DNA of 38,330 bases from Fibrobacter sp. (GCA_024399035.1 JAKSID010000025.1:1-38330); one strand, 5' to 3'; counted from the stretch's first letter, positions 16,309 through 24,225 are shown. Program-made: numbers and translations. Notes: generated from the sequence alone by a model not told the origin.

Positions 16309-17330
16309 TCCTTGAACTTAACGGTCTTGGAGCCTTCGACAACTTCGCCGACCTGCACCCACTTTTCGCCCTTGGCTTCGAGATGAGCAACAACTTCAGC
16401 CTTGTCAGCCGGATCGATGAAGATCAACATACCCATGCCCATGTTGAAGGTAGAGTACATTTCGTCCTTCTCCACAGAGCCTTCCTTCTGGATGAGCTTG
16501 AAGATCGGGGACGGATCCCAGGAGGTACGGTCAATGATAACGTCCACGTCATCCGGGAGGATACGGGGAATGTTACCCTGGTAGCCGGAACCAGTGATGT
16601 GAGCGAGACCCTGGATGATCTTCTTGTTGCAGAGATCGATGAGGCTCGGGTAGTAGCTGCGGTGCGGCATGGTGAGAGCTTCGCCGATGGTCATGTCGGT
16701 GCCTTCCAGCGGAGTGTCAACCTTGTAGCCGGCAACGTCGAAGAGAACCTTACGGGCCAGAGAGTAGCCGTTGGTATGAAGACCGGTGGACGGGAGACCG
16801 AGGATGATGGTACCCGGCTTGATCTTCTTGCCGTCGATGATGTTTTCGCGTTCTACGACACCCACGATGGTACCGGAGATATCGTAGTCACCCGGACCGT
16901 AGAAGCCCGGCATTTCTGCAGTTTCGCCACCGATGAGCACGAGACCGTTTTCGCGGCAAGCCTTAGCCATACCTGCGACCAGCTGGTCCATGACACCCGG
17001 TTCGAGACGACCGGTAGCAACGTAGTCGAGGAAGAACAGCGGACGTGCGCCCTGGACGAGAATATCGTCGCAGCAGTGGTTCACGATATCCTGACCGGGC
17101 AGAGTATGAGTGCCCATTTCGATATCAACCTTGAGCTTGGTACCCACACCGTCAACGGAGCTGACGAGAACGGGGTCCTTCATGCCAAGGTGGTTGAGGG
17201 TGAAGAGGCCACCGAAGTTGCCAACGTCACCGAGAACGCCTTCGTTAAAGGTGGTACGGACGGACTTCTTGACTCCAACCATGGCTTCGTCAGCACGGGC
17301 CAGAGATACACCAGCGTCTGCGTAATTCAT
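16305..17330 (-). CDS. purM: phosphoribosylformylglycinamidine cyclo-ligase (AIR synthetase)
   Basis: PurM closes the imidazole ring in purine synthesis, using ATP to turn FGAM into AIR in the cytosol. The 341-residue length is typical. Visible features are the N-terminal NYADAGVSL, the GVGTKLKVD loop, the DILVQGARPLFFLDY core, GGETAEMPGFY and GLPSTGLHTNGYSLAR. The start at 17330 is chosen because GAAGGAT lies just upstream. It follows a cyclic-nucleotide-binding protein gene by 44 bases on the same strand; the gap holds a CGCTCC/GGGAGCG hairpin directly ahead of the ribosome binding site, which could tune purM translation. No other pur gene is in the window. Confidence 0.96.
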   Translation of the reverse strand: MNYADAGVSLARADEAMVGVKKSVRTTFNEGVLGDVGNFGGLFTLNHLGMKDPVLVSSVDGVGTKLKVDIEMGTHTLPGQDIVNHCCDDILVQGARPLFFLDYVATGRLEPGVMDQLVAGMAKACRENGLVLIGGETAEMPGFYGPGDYDISGTIVGVVERENIIDGKKIKPGTIILGLPSTGLHTNGYSLARKVLFDVAGYKVDTPLEGTDMTIGEALTMPHRSYYPSLIDLCNKKIIQGLAHITGSGYQGNIPRILPDDVDVIIDRTSWDPSPIFKLIQKEGSVEKDEMYSTFNMGMGMLIFIDPADKAEVVAHLEAKGEKWVQVGEVVEGSKTVKFKD

Positions 17331-17374
17331 CTTTTTATCCTTCGCTCCCAACAGGAGCGGTTTTGGTTTTTGGC

Positions 17375-18175
17375 CTAATGGCGGCCATTCTGTTTTTCAT
17401 CAATATTTCTGAGCGCATCCAGGATGAGGCTTGTGGTATCGGCCATCTGGTTGATGTTCACGGTACCAGGCATCAGGTGGGTATCCAGCTTATACAATGC
17501 TTCGTCGCCCCAGGAGAGCAACATTTCGAATGCGTCCGGACCTGCCAGTTTACCGCACTTGGCACAGCAGATTCGACCATCCTGGAAAGCAATGAAGCCT
17601 GTTTCGCCATTGTATTCGAAAAGGACCGTACCAGTGATGCGGCTCTTTTCCATAGTCTGCGCAAAATCGACAAAAGGCAAGACCTTTGCAGAAGCCAACA
17701 CGGAAAGGCTTTCGAATTCGTCGAAGGCCTTGTTCTTGGCACGCAGGCGGTCTGCCACCACCTTGTACAAATACACCATGATGTTGGGGTTCTTATCGAG
17801 GAACTTCACGAATTCATCACGGGGAATGTGGAGCACAGTGCAACCGTCTTCGGCGGCAATCACAGTGTTGCTGGTGGGTTCGTTACAAATGATGGACATT
17901 TCACCGAAGCAGGCGCCAACGTTAAGGCCCGCCAAGGTGTTGTAGTGGCCATCGGGCAAAATCTGTCCGCAAATCACGGCATTACCGCTCTGCAAAACGC
18001 AGAAAGAATCACCGATAACACCGCCGTTGATGATAATCTCACCAGCGTCGTATTCGCGGATTTGAGCGTTCAAAAGCAAATAGTCTGCACAATCGCGGGG
18101 CACCTGTTGTAAGAACGGGGTACCTTGCTCATAGTTAGCCGCAATCCAGTCACCAATACCTGTATGTGGTTTCAT
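17375..18175 (-). CDS. cyclic-nucleotide-binding domain protein with C-terminal DUF4388-like domain
   Basis: This 266-residue cytosolic protein has a cNMP-binding (CAP-type) beta-roll at about 20-140, with GACFGEMSII as the phosphate-binding cassette and GEIIINGGVIGDSF before it. The cassette lacks the Arg of classic cAMP binders (…GEMSII…PTSNTV instead of …R(T/S)A), so the ligand is uncertain. Residues about 165-262 resemble DUF4388 (PATAN): SRITGTVLFEYN, GFIAFQDGRICCAKCG and AFEMLLSW. It has no DNA-binding helix-turn-helix. The start at 18175 has no Shine-Dalgarno sequence, but TAATATTT lies five bases before it, overlapping the stop codon of the upstream binding-protein gene. Likely a signalling or regulatory protein. 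Confidence 0.8.
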   Translation of the reverse strand: MKPHTGIGDWIAANYEQGTPFLQQVPRDCADYLLLNAQIREYDAGEIIINGGVIGDSFCVLQSGNAVICGQILPDGHYNTLAGLNVGACFGEMSIICNEPTSNTVIAAEDGCTVLHIPRDEFVKFLDKNPNIMVYLYKVVADRLRAKNKAFDEFESLSVLASAKVLPFVDFAQTMEKSRITGTVLFEYNGETGFIAFQDGRICCAKCGKLAGPDAFEMLLSWGDEALYKLDTHLMPGTVNINQMADTTSLILDALRNIDEKQNGRH

Positions 18176-18180
18176 ACTGT

Positions 18181-18188
18181 AAATATTA
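18181..18188 (-). promoter_or_regulatory. TAnnTTTn-type promoter motif abutting the start codon
   Basis: TAATATTT (minus strand) overlaps the TAA stop of the upstream gene and ends five bases before the ATG at 18175. Confidence 0.4.
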
Positions 18189-19562
18189 GAAAATGTTGTG
18201 GTACCATTCAAAGGCTGGCTCTGCAGAAATAGGCTTTTTAGCCGTATCCTGTGACGGGGCTGACACAGACTGATCCGCAGCAGGTTGAACCGGCACCCCC
18301 GGAGTTAGCTTAAGCAAACTTTTATCTTCATCGCCAGTGGTATCCGCATAAAAATTATAATCCGCAAGGATTAAATGATTCAAATTCCAGATCAATTCCA
18401 TAGGTCTAGCCACAGCGCTTTCAAAGAAGTCGTTGCCGCCACCAGGTCCCTTCCGACCGTCGTTCTGGAACACCTTCTTGTCCTTGAAAGCCCTGATGTA
18501 GGCGGCACGAGGCTCGGCAGCAAGGATTTCCTCGGGGGTACCGAACATGCCCGGATTAATCCAGATGTCTGCGGAATCCGCCAGGGCCATCACGTCTTCA
18601 ATGGTCAGGCGCTGCTCGCGGGTAGTGTCGCTTGCCCACAGGTAGCAGCCGCCGGCTTTCTTGATAAGGTCCGCGGTATAGCTGCGGCCACCGGGAGCAT
18701 ACCACACGCCGCTATAGCTCATGCCTGCAAGAACTTTTCGGCCCTGACAGGATTTCCATTTTTCCTGTGCAGCCTTGTTCATTTCTTGAGTTTCTCTAGT
18801 GCGGACACACAAAGAAACCTTAAGCGACATTTCGTCACCTATTCTGGAGAACTTCTGTAGCATCGAATCCGCCAGCGCTTCCTTACCGAACAAGGCGCCA
18901 TAAAGCTTGAGCCAGCCGGCCTTATCAGCCACGGAAGTTTCCTGCCATTCGGAGGTAAGCATCACAGGAATGCCCAGCTTTTCCATGCGGTCGTAATCGT
19001 CCTGGGAACCACCTGTGGCAAAGGTCATGACCAGGTCCGGCTTTAAGGCAATCAGCTTCTCGTAGTCCACGTTCATGCCGTCGGGGCTCACTTCTGCGAT
19101 CTGGCCTGCGGTGGCCTTCGCGTACAGCGCCGGGTCGGCGATGTACTTGCCGGCGCCCACAGCGATAATGCGGTCCTCAAGACCCAGTCGAAGCATGTAG
19201 CCGATCTGTGCCGACGATAGCACCGCCACCCTCTGGAGAGGCGTGCGCAGCACCATGGCGCCGGCGAGGGCATTAGGCAAGGCCTTGCCCTCTGCGAAGG
19301 CCCCGGAATCCCGCAGCACAAACACCTTTTCCAAAGTGTCCGCCCCCACGATGGAACGGATTACCGCATAACGCTCCCCGCCCAGGGTGTCCACCATAAA
19401 AAGACGCCCCTGGAGGTCGGGCCTAGACTGCTGGACCTCCCCCTTTTCGGGAGTATTTTCACGGCAACCAGCCAAAAAAAGAACAGACACCGCCAAAGCA
19501 AACGCCCCCGCTTTTTTCAAAAACCTGGTTCGAGCCCCGTCCATTTCGCACAAATTCATCAT
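18186..19562 (-). CDS. ABC-transporter substrate-binding lipoprotein (BtuF/FecB/TroA-like)
   Basis: This ~458-residue protein is probably the outer-leaflet or periplasmic receptor of an ABC importer for a metal chelate such as heme, siderophore or cobalamin. It has an N-terminal lipoprotein signal (FLAGC) and the two-lobed class III binding-protein pattern: RVAVLSSAQIGYMLRLG and AVGAGKYI in the first lobe, IALKPDLVMTFA, GIPVMLTSEW, then TADLIKKAGGCYLW and DSADIWINPG in the second lobe. The C-terminal 40 residues are Pro/Ala/Ser-rich. The start is uncertain (19562 or 19544); neither has a strong ribosome binding site. No permease or ATPase gene is nearby. It is followed after 10 bases by the cNMP-binding gene. 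Divergent from an outer-membrane protein across a 23-bp inverted repeat. Confidence 0.8.
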   Translation of the reverse strand: MMNLCEMDGARTRFLKKAGAFALAVSVLFLAGCRENTPEKGEVQQSRPDLQGRLFMVDTLGGERYAVIRSIVGADTLEKVFVLRDSGAFAEGKALPNALAGAMVLRTPLQRVAVLSSAQIGYMLRLGLEDRIIAVGAGKYIADPALYAKATAGQIAEVSPDGMNVDYEKLIALKPDLVMTFATGGSQDDYDRMEKLGIPVMLTSEWQETSVADKAGWLKLYGALFGKEALADSMLQKFSRIGDEMSLKVSLCVRTRETQEMNKAAQEKWKSCQGRKVLAGMSYSGVWYAPGGRSYTADLIKKAGGCYLWASDTTREQRLTIEDVMALADSADIWINPGMFGTPEEILAAEPRAAYIRAFKDKKVFQNDGRKGPGGGNDFFESAVARPMELIWNLNHLILADYNFYADTTGDEDKSLLKLTPGVPVQPAADQSVSAPSQDTAKKPISAEPAFEWYHNIF

Positions 19563-19584
19563 TTCAGCACCAAAAAATGTTCGT

Positions 19585-19607
19585 AAATCATTGATTTTTA
19601 ACGATTT
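19585..19607. promoter_or_regulatory. 23-bp inverted repeat, candidate operator
   Basis: AAATCATT, seven bases, AACGATTT: arms match at 7 of 8 positions. It lies in the divergent region between the binding-protein gene and the outer-membrane protein gene, 22 bases upstream of the former start. It could be a metal-responsive (Fur-like) site, but this is inference from context only. Confidence 0.35.
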
Positions 19608-19682
19608 ATGAAATTTACACCTACAAAATATCCAAAAGTTAATGTATTTTATATGACCAGAATTTACAACCGGAATCTTTTT

Positions 19683-20516
19683 ATGAAGACAAAGATAGCC
19701 TCTTTTTTGACTGCTGCAGTTGTCAGCATCATGACCCTCGCCACCAGCTCTTTCGCTGATGCCGAATCCAATTTCTATGAAAAGGACCACGTCCGTGGCT
19801 TCGTCTCCGTCGGTGGTGACTACCGCGGCATGCGCGCTGAATTCCAGAACTACGTGAACAACACCGCTTTCTTCCAGGGCGGCTTCGTTGATCCCGCAGA
19901 CTCCACCGGCGCAATCACTGAACCCAGCTCCGAACCTAAGTACGGCACCTTCGGTGACTGGTACATCGGCATGCACATTTCCGTGGGTGCACAGTACAAG
20001 CAGTTCCTCACCTGGTTCGACTTCAACTTTATGCCTACCCAGATTTCCCAGAAGCCGGATGACGAAATTGACGGCCACCCCCTCTTTGACGTCAAGTGGT
20101 TTACCTACGGTGCCGACTGGATGTTCGGTTGGAAGCTCCTTGGCGAAAATAGCTTCATCAACGTGATCCCGGCAGTTGGTTTCGGTATGAACCTGATTGA
20201 CTTCCACCTGTCTTCTGAATACACTATCGAAGGCGCCGACGGTACTCAGGCTCAGCTCCGCGACCGCTACTACAGCACCCTCGCAACTACCTTCAATGCC
20301 GAACTGGAAGTCCGTCTCGAATTCGACCCCATCGCTGTGGGCCTCTATGGTGGCTACCGCTTCGTTCGCTACAACGAACTGAACATGGAAGGTATCGAAG
20401 TCTCCCACACGGGCAAGTACGACACCGACAGCATCGGCGACACCTGGTTCATCGGTCTCCGCGTCACCTGGACATTCCTCAGCGAATGGCAGCGCAAGCA
20501 GGCCGTTAAGCTCTAG
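19683..20516 (+). CDS. outer-membrane beta-barrel-like protein
   Basis: This 277-residue protein has a signal peptide (residues 1-24, ending SSFADA) and then alternating amphipathic strands rich in Tyr, Phe, Trp and Gly, such as FGDWYIGMHISVGAQYKQF and VGLYGGYRFVRYNEL. The last strand (TWFIGLRVTWTFL) is typical of a barrel end, followed by a short basic tail. The start at 19683 is chosen for the signal peptide; the upstream GGAA is a weak ribosome binding site. The gene is divergent from the binding lipoprotein, so it might serve the same substrate, but no TonB box or plug domain is seen. Terminator follows. Confidence 0.7.
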   Translation: MKTKIASFLTAAVVSIMTLATSSFADAESNFYEKDHVRGFVSVGGDYRGMRAEFQNYVNNTAFFQGGFVDPADSTGAITEPSSEPKYGTFGDWYIGMHISVGAQYKQFLTWFDFNFMPTQISQKPDDEIDGHPLFDVKWFTYGADWMFGWKLLGENSFINVIPAVGFGMNLIDFHLSSEYTIEGADGTQAQLRDRYYSTLATTFNAELEVRLEFDPIAVGLYGGYRFVRYNELNMEGIEVSHTGKYDTDSIGDTWFIGLRVTWTFLSEWQRKQAVKL

Positions 20517-20537
20517 TCTTAACATCGCAAATTTGAA

Positions 20538-20565
20538 AAGCTCCGCATTTCGCGGGGCTTTTTTT
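20538..20565 (+). terminator. intrinsic terminator between convergent genes
   Basis: AAGCTCCGC, loop, GCGGGGCTT followed by a T run. On the minus strand it may also serve hipA. Confidence 0.8.
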
Positions 20566-20578
20566 GTTAATACCGATT

Positions 20579-21892
20579 CTACGAAAGGGCTCTCTGGCTA
20601 TCAATAGCCTTTTGGATTTCATCAAGATGATTTTGACGGACGCCGCAGTCCTTTGCAATTTCGGGCCACCGATCCACGGCCGAACGCACCCTTTGAATAT
20701 CCTCTTCAAAGCCACGGATTCCAAGGGTTCCTGCCATCTTACGCAAGTCATCCAAGGTGATGTTTTCCTGCTTTAGATTGACGGCCATCTGGTGCTTATT
20801 AATCCATCTGCTTTCAGGATCATTGGCATAGCAGAGGTCATAGGCAGGCGCCAAGTTCCAGCGTCCCTCGCGATTCATGAGGAAAGAAAAATTCTTGGTA
20901 TGGTCATCATTGTTGACCGCCAAAACGTTGAATACCGCCCTACGGAAAATCTCCCTGGCAGCCCCGTCACCAAGTTCCAGTCGGCGAGCCACCTCAAAAA
21001 GTTCCTCATAGGAATGGCGCATGTCTCGGTCCAGATGGTTGATTGCGGCCAACGTCTGCATGTGCAGTTTTTCGCCATTGCAGTCTCGGTCAAATCGCCT
21101 TGTCATAAAGTGATGGCGAGTTCCATCCTCGAGCAACTTGCACTCATTCATCTGTATGCCCGATTCAAGCGCCATCTTGTAATAAGCGAACTCCACGTTT
21201 CCGATACCAACAGGATTCTTGACAATGCTGTCGTGTTCGCTAAAGTTCACTCCATCGAATTTCAGCAACCAGTAGGAGAATCCCTCGGGCGCCCGCACCT
21301 GACCGCTACGGACCTCCTGGGTAGTTTCGTTATACGCCACAATGGCCTTGGGCTTGGCACCGCCTGCAGAAGTTCCCACACGGAAAATATCGTTCAACGC
21401 CTCGGGACCTTCCTTTAGGTTCGTACTGAATTCTGATCTTCTATTGCAAATTTCCTCAGCAAGATCAGTAAGGGCGCTTACCTGCAACAAGGTGGACTCG
21501 TTTAACTCGGCGGGGGTATTGGAAGGCTCAAACTCCAACGCCCCCATGGCCCTGGAACCCGCATAGCACAAGCGATCAAGAACGGTCACATCCTTAGTCG
21601 GGACTCCTCGGGATCTGAAATATTCATTGATGACCTGGGTTCCGTAATCATCTGGAAGCGAATCTGCGATAAGGCCCGGCAAACCGGCGAAACACCTGCT
21701 GGCACGAAGGTCAAGGAACTGAAACACCCTGGAACCACGCTCCGGCACAGGCATAACCAAAGGCGACACGGGCCAACCATTCTTGCGGAAAGCTGGATCA
21801 TATTCGAAGGACGCTACATCGTTCGTAGAATCCCACATAAGATAGCCCACCATCTTGCCCCAGAGCTTGACCTGGACAACTAAATCAGACAT
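20579..21892 (-). CDS. hipA: HipA-type Ser/Thr kinase toxin
   Basis: HipA toxins phosphorylate glutamyl-tRNA synthetase or a related target and cause growth arrest; the target here is unknown. Length (437) matches the classic full-length HipA. The N-terminal subdomain covers about 5-105, and the P-loop region is RVGTSAGGAKPKAIV (171-185), where a Ser (175) is in the position of the autophosphorylated loop Ser. The catalytic loop is NNDDHTKN (327-334, catalytic Asp330, metal-binding Asn334) and APAYDL holds the second metal Asp352. All key residues are present, so it looks active. It overlaps the antitoxin gene by 8 bases. Confidence 0.93.
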   Translation of the reverse strand: MSDLVVQVKLWGKMVGYLMWDSTNDVASFEYDPAFRKNGWPVSPLVMPVPERGSRVFQFLDLRASRCFAGLPGLIADSLPDDYGTQVINEYFRSRGVPTKDVTVLDRLCYAGSRAMGALEFEPSNTPAELNESTLLQVSALTDLAEEICNRRSEFSTNLKEGPEALNDIFRVGTSAGGAKPKAIVAYNETTQEVRSGQVRAPEGFSYWLLKFDGVNFSEHDSIVKNPVGIGNVEFAYYKMALESGIQMNECKLLEDGTRHHFMTRRFDRDCNGEKLHMQTLAAINHLDRDMRHSYEELFEVARRLELGDGAAREIFRRAVFNVLAVNNDDHTKNFSFLMNREGRWNLAPAYDLCYANDPESRWINKHQMAVNLKQENITLDDLRKMAGTLGIRGFEEDIQRVRSAVDRWPEIAKDCGVRQNHLDEIQKAIDSQRALS

Positions 21893-22193
21893 CGACCTTT
21901 CCTCTCTTTATCCGCTTGACAGTCTTGCCCTGAAGCTTGAGCATGCGCATAGGGCTTACAGGCGGCTCGGGAATAAGCAGGTCAAAATTCTCCAGCATAC
22001 CAAGGGATCGCATGACGCTGACCAGCAGCACAATGGAGACAGGTTTGCCCTGCTCCAGCTTTACCACGGTACTTACGCCCACGTTAGCTTCCTTTGCAAG
22101 TTCCGACTGCATGAGCCCCGCCCTGAGACGATACTCCTTAAGCCTTTTCCCCAGTTTTTCCAGAAGCGCTCCATTGGTCAGTTCGGTCATCAT
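21885..22193 (-). CDS. hipB: HipB-type XRE-family antitoxin
   Basis: This 102-residue cytosolic protein has a helix-turn-helix of the Cro/C1 type at about 15-65 (LGKRLKEYRLRAGLMQSELA then VGVSTVVKLEQGK). It should bind and neutralise HipA and repress its own operon. The C-terminal tail (75-102) is basic. The start at 22193 is chosen because AGAGG lies upstream; a longer frame to 22271 would run through the promoter region. hipB precedes hipA and overlaps it, as in known hipBA operons. Two AATATAAC direct repeats upstream are operator candidates. Confidence 0.9.
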   Translation of the reverse strand: MMTELTNGALLEKLGKRLKEYRLRAGLMQSELAKEANVGVSTVVKLEQGKPVSIVLLVSVMRSLGMLENFDLLIPEPPVSPMRMLKLQGKTVKRIKRGKVDV

Positions 22194-22217
22194 ATCTTTA
22201 CCTCTTTCACTTCTATG

Positions 22218-22254
22218 AATATAACATTTTTGTTCGTAAGAGGTGAAATATAAC
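22218..22254 (-). promoter_or_regulatory. hipBA promoter/operator region with direct repeats
   Basis: AATATAAC occurs at 22218-22225 and 22247-22254, 29 bases apart (about three helical turns). The distal copy is part of TTATATTTCACC on the minus strand, which fits the TAnnTTTn promoter motif. Confidence 0.35.
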
Positions 22255-22356
22255 TTTTCTAAATGAAACAATAATACGCTTTTTTATTTATAATCGTTGC
22301 AAATAGAAAAGTTATTTGTTTCAACAAACCAACATTTTTTTGAGTTTTTTTCGCCT

Positions 22357-23028
22357 TTACGCGCTTTTAGGCCACAGTGCGGGGCGGCCGCGGGTAAACG
22401 GATGCTCCTTCTGAAAGAAGAAACCACGGGGCGGGGCGCAGGACTCCTCGCCCGCGTCCATCACCTTTTCCATAGGGATGTAGTGGGCACAGCTACGGCG
22501 GAGGCAGGTGTCGGTCTTCCAGCGGACGTTGCGGTTTTTCTTGGGATAGATAAAGTTCCAGCCCAGAAGCAGCGTGGGGATACCCATCATACGGAGGCGA
22601 TCGGGCAGAGGCGCGTACTGGCCCTGGGTGCTGAGCAGCACCACCGCGTCCATCTTGCAGTAAGAGGCGAACAGCAGTGCGTCTTCCATAAGGCCAAGGT
22701 TCGGACCCAGCTGGCCGTTTTCCTCCTCATGTTCGCTGTAATGAACCTGGAAACCGACGGAGCGCAACTCGTGCTCCAGCTTAAGGACGCCCTCTACGGA
22801 ACGGCCGTAGATATGCGGGTTCCTGTAAGGGTGATAGTAGTGGGACTCCATCTCGATGCGGGTACATTCCGGGTCGAAGAACTTGTAGGCTTGCATCTGT
22901 ACCCAGTTCTTGAGCCCGCGGAAATCCACGGTGGAATGGTACCTGTGATGGACCTTGTAATATTCATTGACCTTCTTAAGGGTGTAACCGTCAAGAAAGA
23001 AACCGATGCGCAATGCCTTGTCGGGCAT
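22357..23028 (-). CDS. NYN/DUF88-domain protein, putative PIN-like ribonuclease
   Basis: This 223-residue cytosolic protein opens with RIGFFLDGYTL, the first conserved Asp region of NYN (LabA/DUF88) proteins, followed by a middle part and then DALLFASYCKMDAVVLLSTQGQYAPL and GIPTLLLGW, which fit the second acidic cluster and strand 4 of the fold. The usual GDGD/SGDSDF motif is replaced by LLSTQGQYAPL, so some catalytic Asp residues are missing and activity is doubtful. The C-terminal 50 residues are basic and Cys-containing. A strong ribosome binding site (AGGAGGAG) supports the start. A 7-bp-arm inverted repeat lies just upstream. Neighbour of hipBA on the same strand, 163 bases away. Confidence 0.7.
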   Translation of the reverse strand: MPDKALRIGFFLDGYTLKKVNEYYKVHHRYHSTVDFRGLKNWVQMQAYKFFDPECTRIEMESHYYHPYRNPHIYGRSVEGVLKLEHELRSVGFQVHYSEHEEENGQLGPNLGLMEDALLFASYCKMDAVVLLSTQGQYAPLPDRLRMMGIPTLLLGWNFIYPKKNRNVRWKTDTCLRRSCAHYIPMEKVMDAGEESCAPPRGFFFQKEHPFTRGRPALWPKSA

Positions 23029-23041
23029 AACTCCTCCTAGT

Positions 23042-23068
23042 GTGTTTAAAGGTGACTACTATAAACAC
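23042..23068 (-). promoter_or_regulatory. inverted repeat upstream of the NYN gene
   Basis: GTGTTTA, 13 bases, TAAACAC: a perfect 7-bp-arm inverted repeat 14-40 bases before the start codon; candidate operator. Confidence 0.35.
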
Positions 23069-23126
23069 GCAGGAAAACGAAATTTGTACGCATTTTTTTA
23101 GTTAAATGTTTTTAACAAAGTAAATG

Positions 23127-23208
23127 GGAGATCCTCCCCCTACGGGGACCAGCCACACTAAGAAACAAGTTTCTAAGTGTGTTGCAGCCGGGTCAAGCCC
23201 GGGGTGAC
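23127..23208. repeat. composite palindromic element
   Basis: GGAGATCC starts a CCCCTACGGGG hairpin (23127-23148); CACACT ... AGTGTG (23154-23181) forms a long hairpin with one A-A mismatch; GCCGGGTCAAGCCCGGGGTGAC (23187-23208) is a variant of the element at 6655-6682. It lies immediately after the stop codon of the TPR gene. Confidence 0.5.
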
Positions 23209-23215
23209 AATAAGG

Positions 23216-24160
23216 TTAAAGGAGGTCCTTGTCCTTGAGCCCGTCGATAAGGGATTCGGGCATCCACTTCTCCAGTTTCTTGTAGGCAGGGTCATCCAGC
23301 TTGGCCTTCCATTCCGCTGACTTGTCCTTTTTGCCTGCGTCATGGTAAATGCGGATCAGGTTCAGGGCGGCGCACCAATAACGGATAGACTTGCCCGTGC
23401 GCTTTTCGTAGCTCGCGGCACTTGCCTCGTAAATCTTGGCAGCCTCGTCGTAACGCTTAAGGCAGTACAGCATGTCCGCCTTGATCTGCAAAAACACCGG
23501 ATGGTTGGGCGCCTTGGAAAGACCGCGCTCCGACAGCTTAAGGCCTCGTTCAAAGTCCTGCTTGTCGTAGTACATCCAAATTAACGGTGTCAAGAACAGC
23601 GGCCAAAAACGCTTGGACTGCAAAGATGCGGAATCAAGGACCGCCAGGTACTGGGCACGGTTATCGGACTTAAAGGGAACCCAGCTGAAGCTCTGGTCAA
23701 TATAGTAGGCATAGATGGCGTAGAATGCCCTGGCCTCCAGTTCCTTGGAATCCTCGAAAAGTCCAGCCGCAGAACGGGTGGTCATGGCCCCCTTCACGGA
23801 GTGGCCGGTCTCGCCTTGAACATAGCCGATCTCGAACTTGCGGAGAGCCTCCCAAAGGCCCTGGGTCTTGCACTTTTCCAAAAGGTTGCCGGCCTTGAGC
23901 AAAGCTGTCGTATCGCCCTTGTCGTCGTAGATGCTGATGCGCACCACGTTCTCCAGCAGGCAGCCAACGCCCTCGTTGTCGGCGCGGAGTTTCTTGGCCT
24001 GCTCCATGGCTTCGCCATACTTCAGCTGCATCGTCAAGGACGTCGCCTTGTTCCACATTTCCATCTGGGCTTCAGGCAAGGTCAGGCCCAGGGAATCTGC
24101 GCTACCGGCAAAGGACAGCGCAGCGGCCAAAAGTACAGCGATGGCGAATCGGATAAGCAT
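23216..24160 (-). CDS. exported TPR-like protein
   Basis: This 314-residue protein has a signal peptide (MLIRFAIAVLLAAALSFAG) and consists of helical repeats. The clearest TPR pairs are ADMLYCLKRYDEAAKIYEASA (about 230-250) and ALNLIRIYHDAGKKDKSAEW (about 268-287), with weaker ones at 35-60. It is probably periplasmic and protein-binding; no partner is evident. The start at 24160 is preferred for the signal peptide and because TAACTTTT lies five bases upstream; an ATG at 24256 would add 32 residues, mostly Pro-rich. No Shine-Dalgarno sequence is present. Confidence 0.7.
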   Translation of the reverse strand: MLIRFAIAVLLAAALSFAGSADSLGLTLPEAQMEMWNKATSLTMQLKYGEAMEQAKKLRADNEGVGCLLENVVRISIYDDKGDTTALLKAGNLLEKCKTQGLWEALRKFEIGYVQGETGHSVKGAMTTRSAAGLFEDSKELEARAFYAIYAYYIDQSFSWVPFKSDNRAQYLAVLDSASLQSKRFWPLFLTPLIWMYYDKQDFERGLKLSERGLSKAPNHPVFLQIKADMLYCLKRYDEAAKIYEASAASYEKRTGKSIRYWCAALNLIRIYHDAGKKDKSAEWKAKLDDPAYKKLEKWMPESLIDGLKDKDLL

Positions 24161-24165
24161 GGGGT

Positions 24166-24173
24166 AAAAGTTA
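24166..24173 (-). promoter_or_regulatory. TAnnTTTn-type promoter motif abutting the start codon
   Basis: CTAACTTTTACCCC on the minus strand; the TAACTTTT core ends five bases before the ATG at 24160. Confidence 0.45.
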
Positions 24174-24225
24174 GAAAAAGTTGGTGGTGGCGACACGGGA
24201 ATAATTGCAGGCGCGTCGGCCCTTT

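Noticed and set aside
19526..19544. GGTTCGAGCCCCG looks like a tRNA T-loop
   Set aside because: No matching T stem, anticodon arm or acceptor stem around it; it lies in the start region of the binding-protein gene.
19563..20525. Upstream extension of the binding lipoprotein through the neighbouring outer-membrane gene (779-codon frame)
   Set aside because: The first 320 codons are antisense to the outer-membrane protein gene; the lipoprotein signal begins at about 19562.
22194..22271. Longer start for hipB
   Set aside because: The extra codons run through the direct-repeat operator and promoter; a good ribosome binding site precedes 22193.
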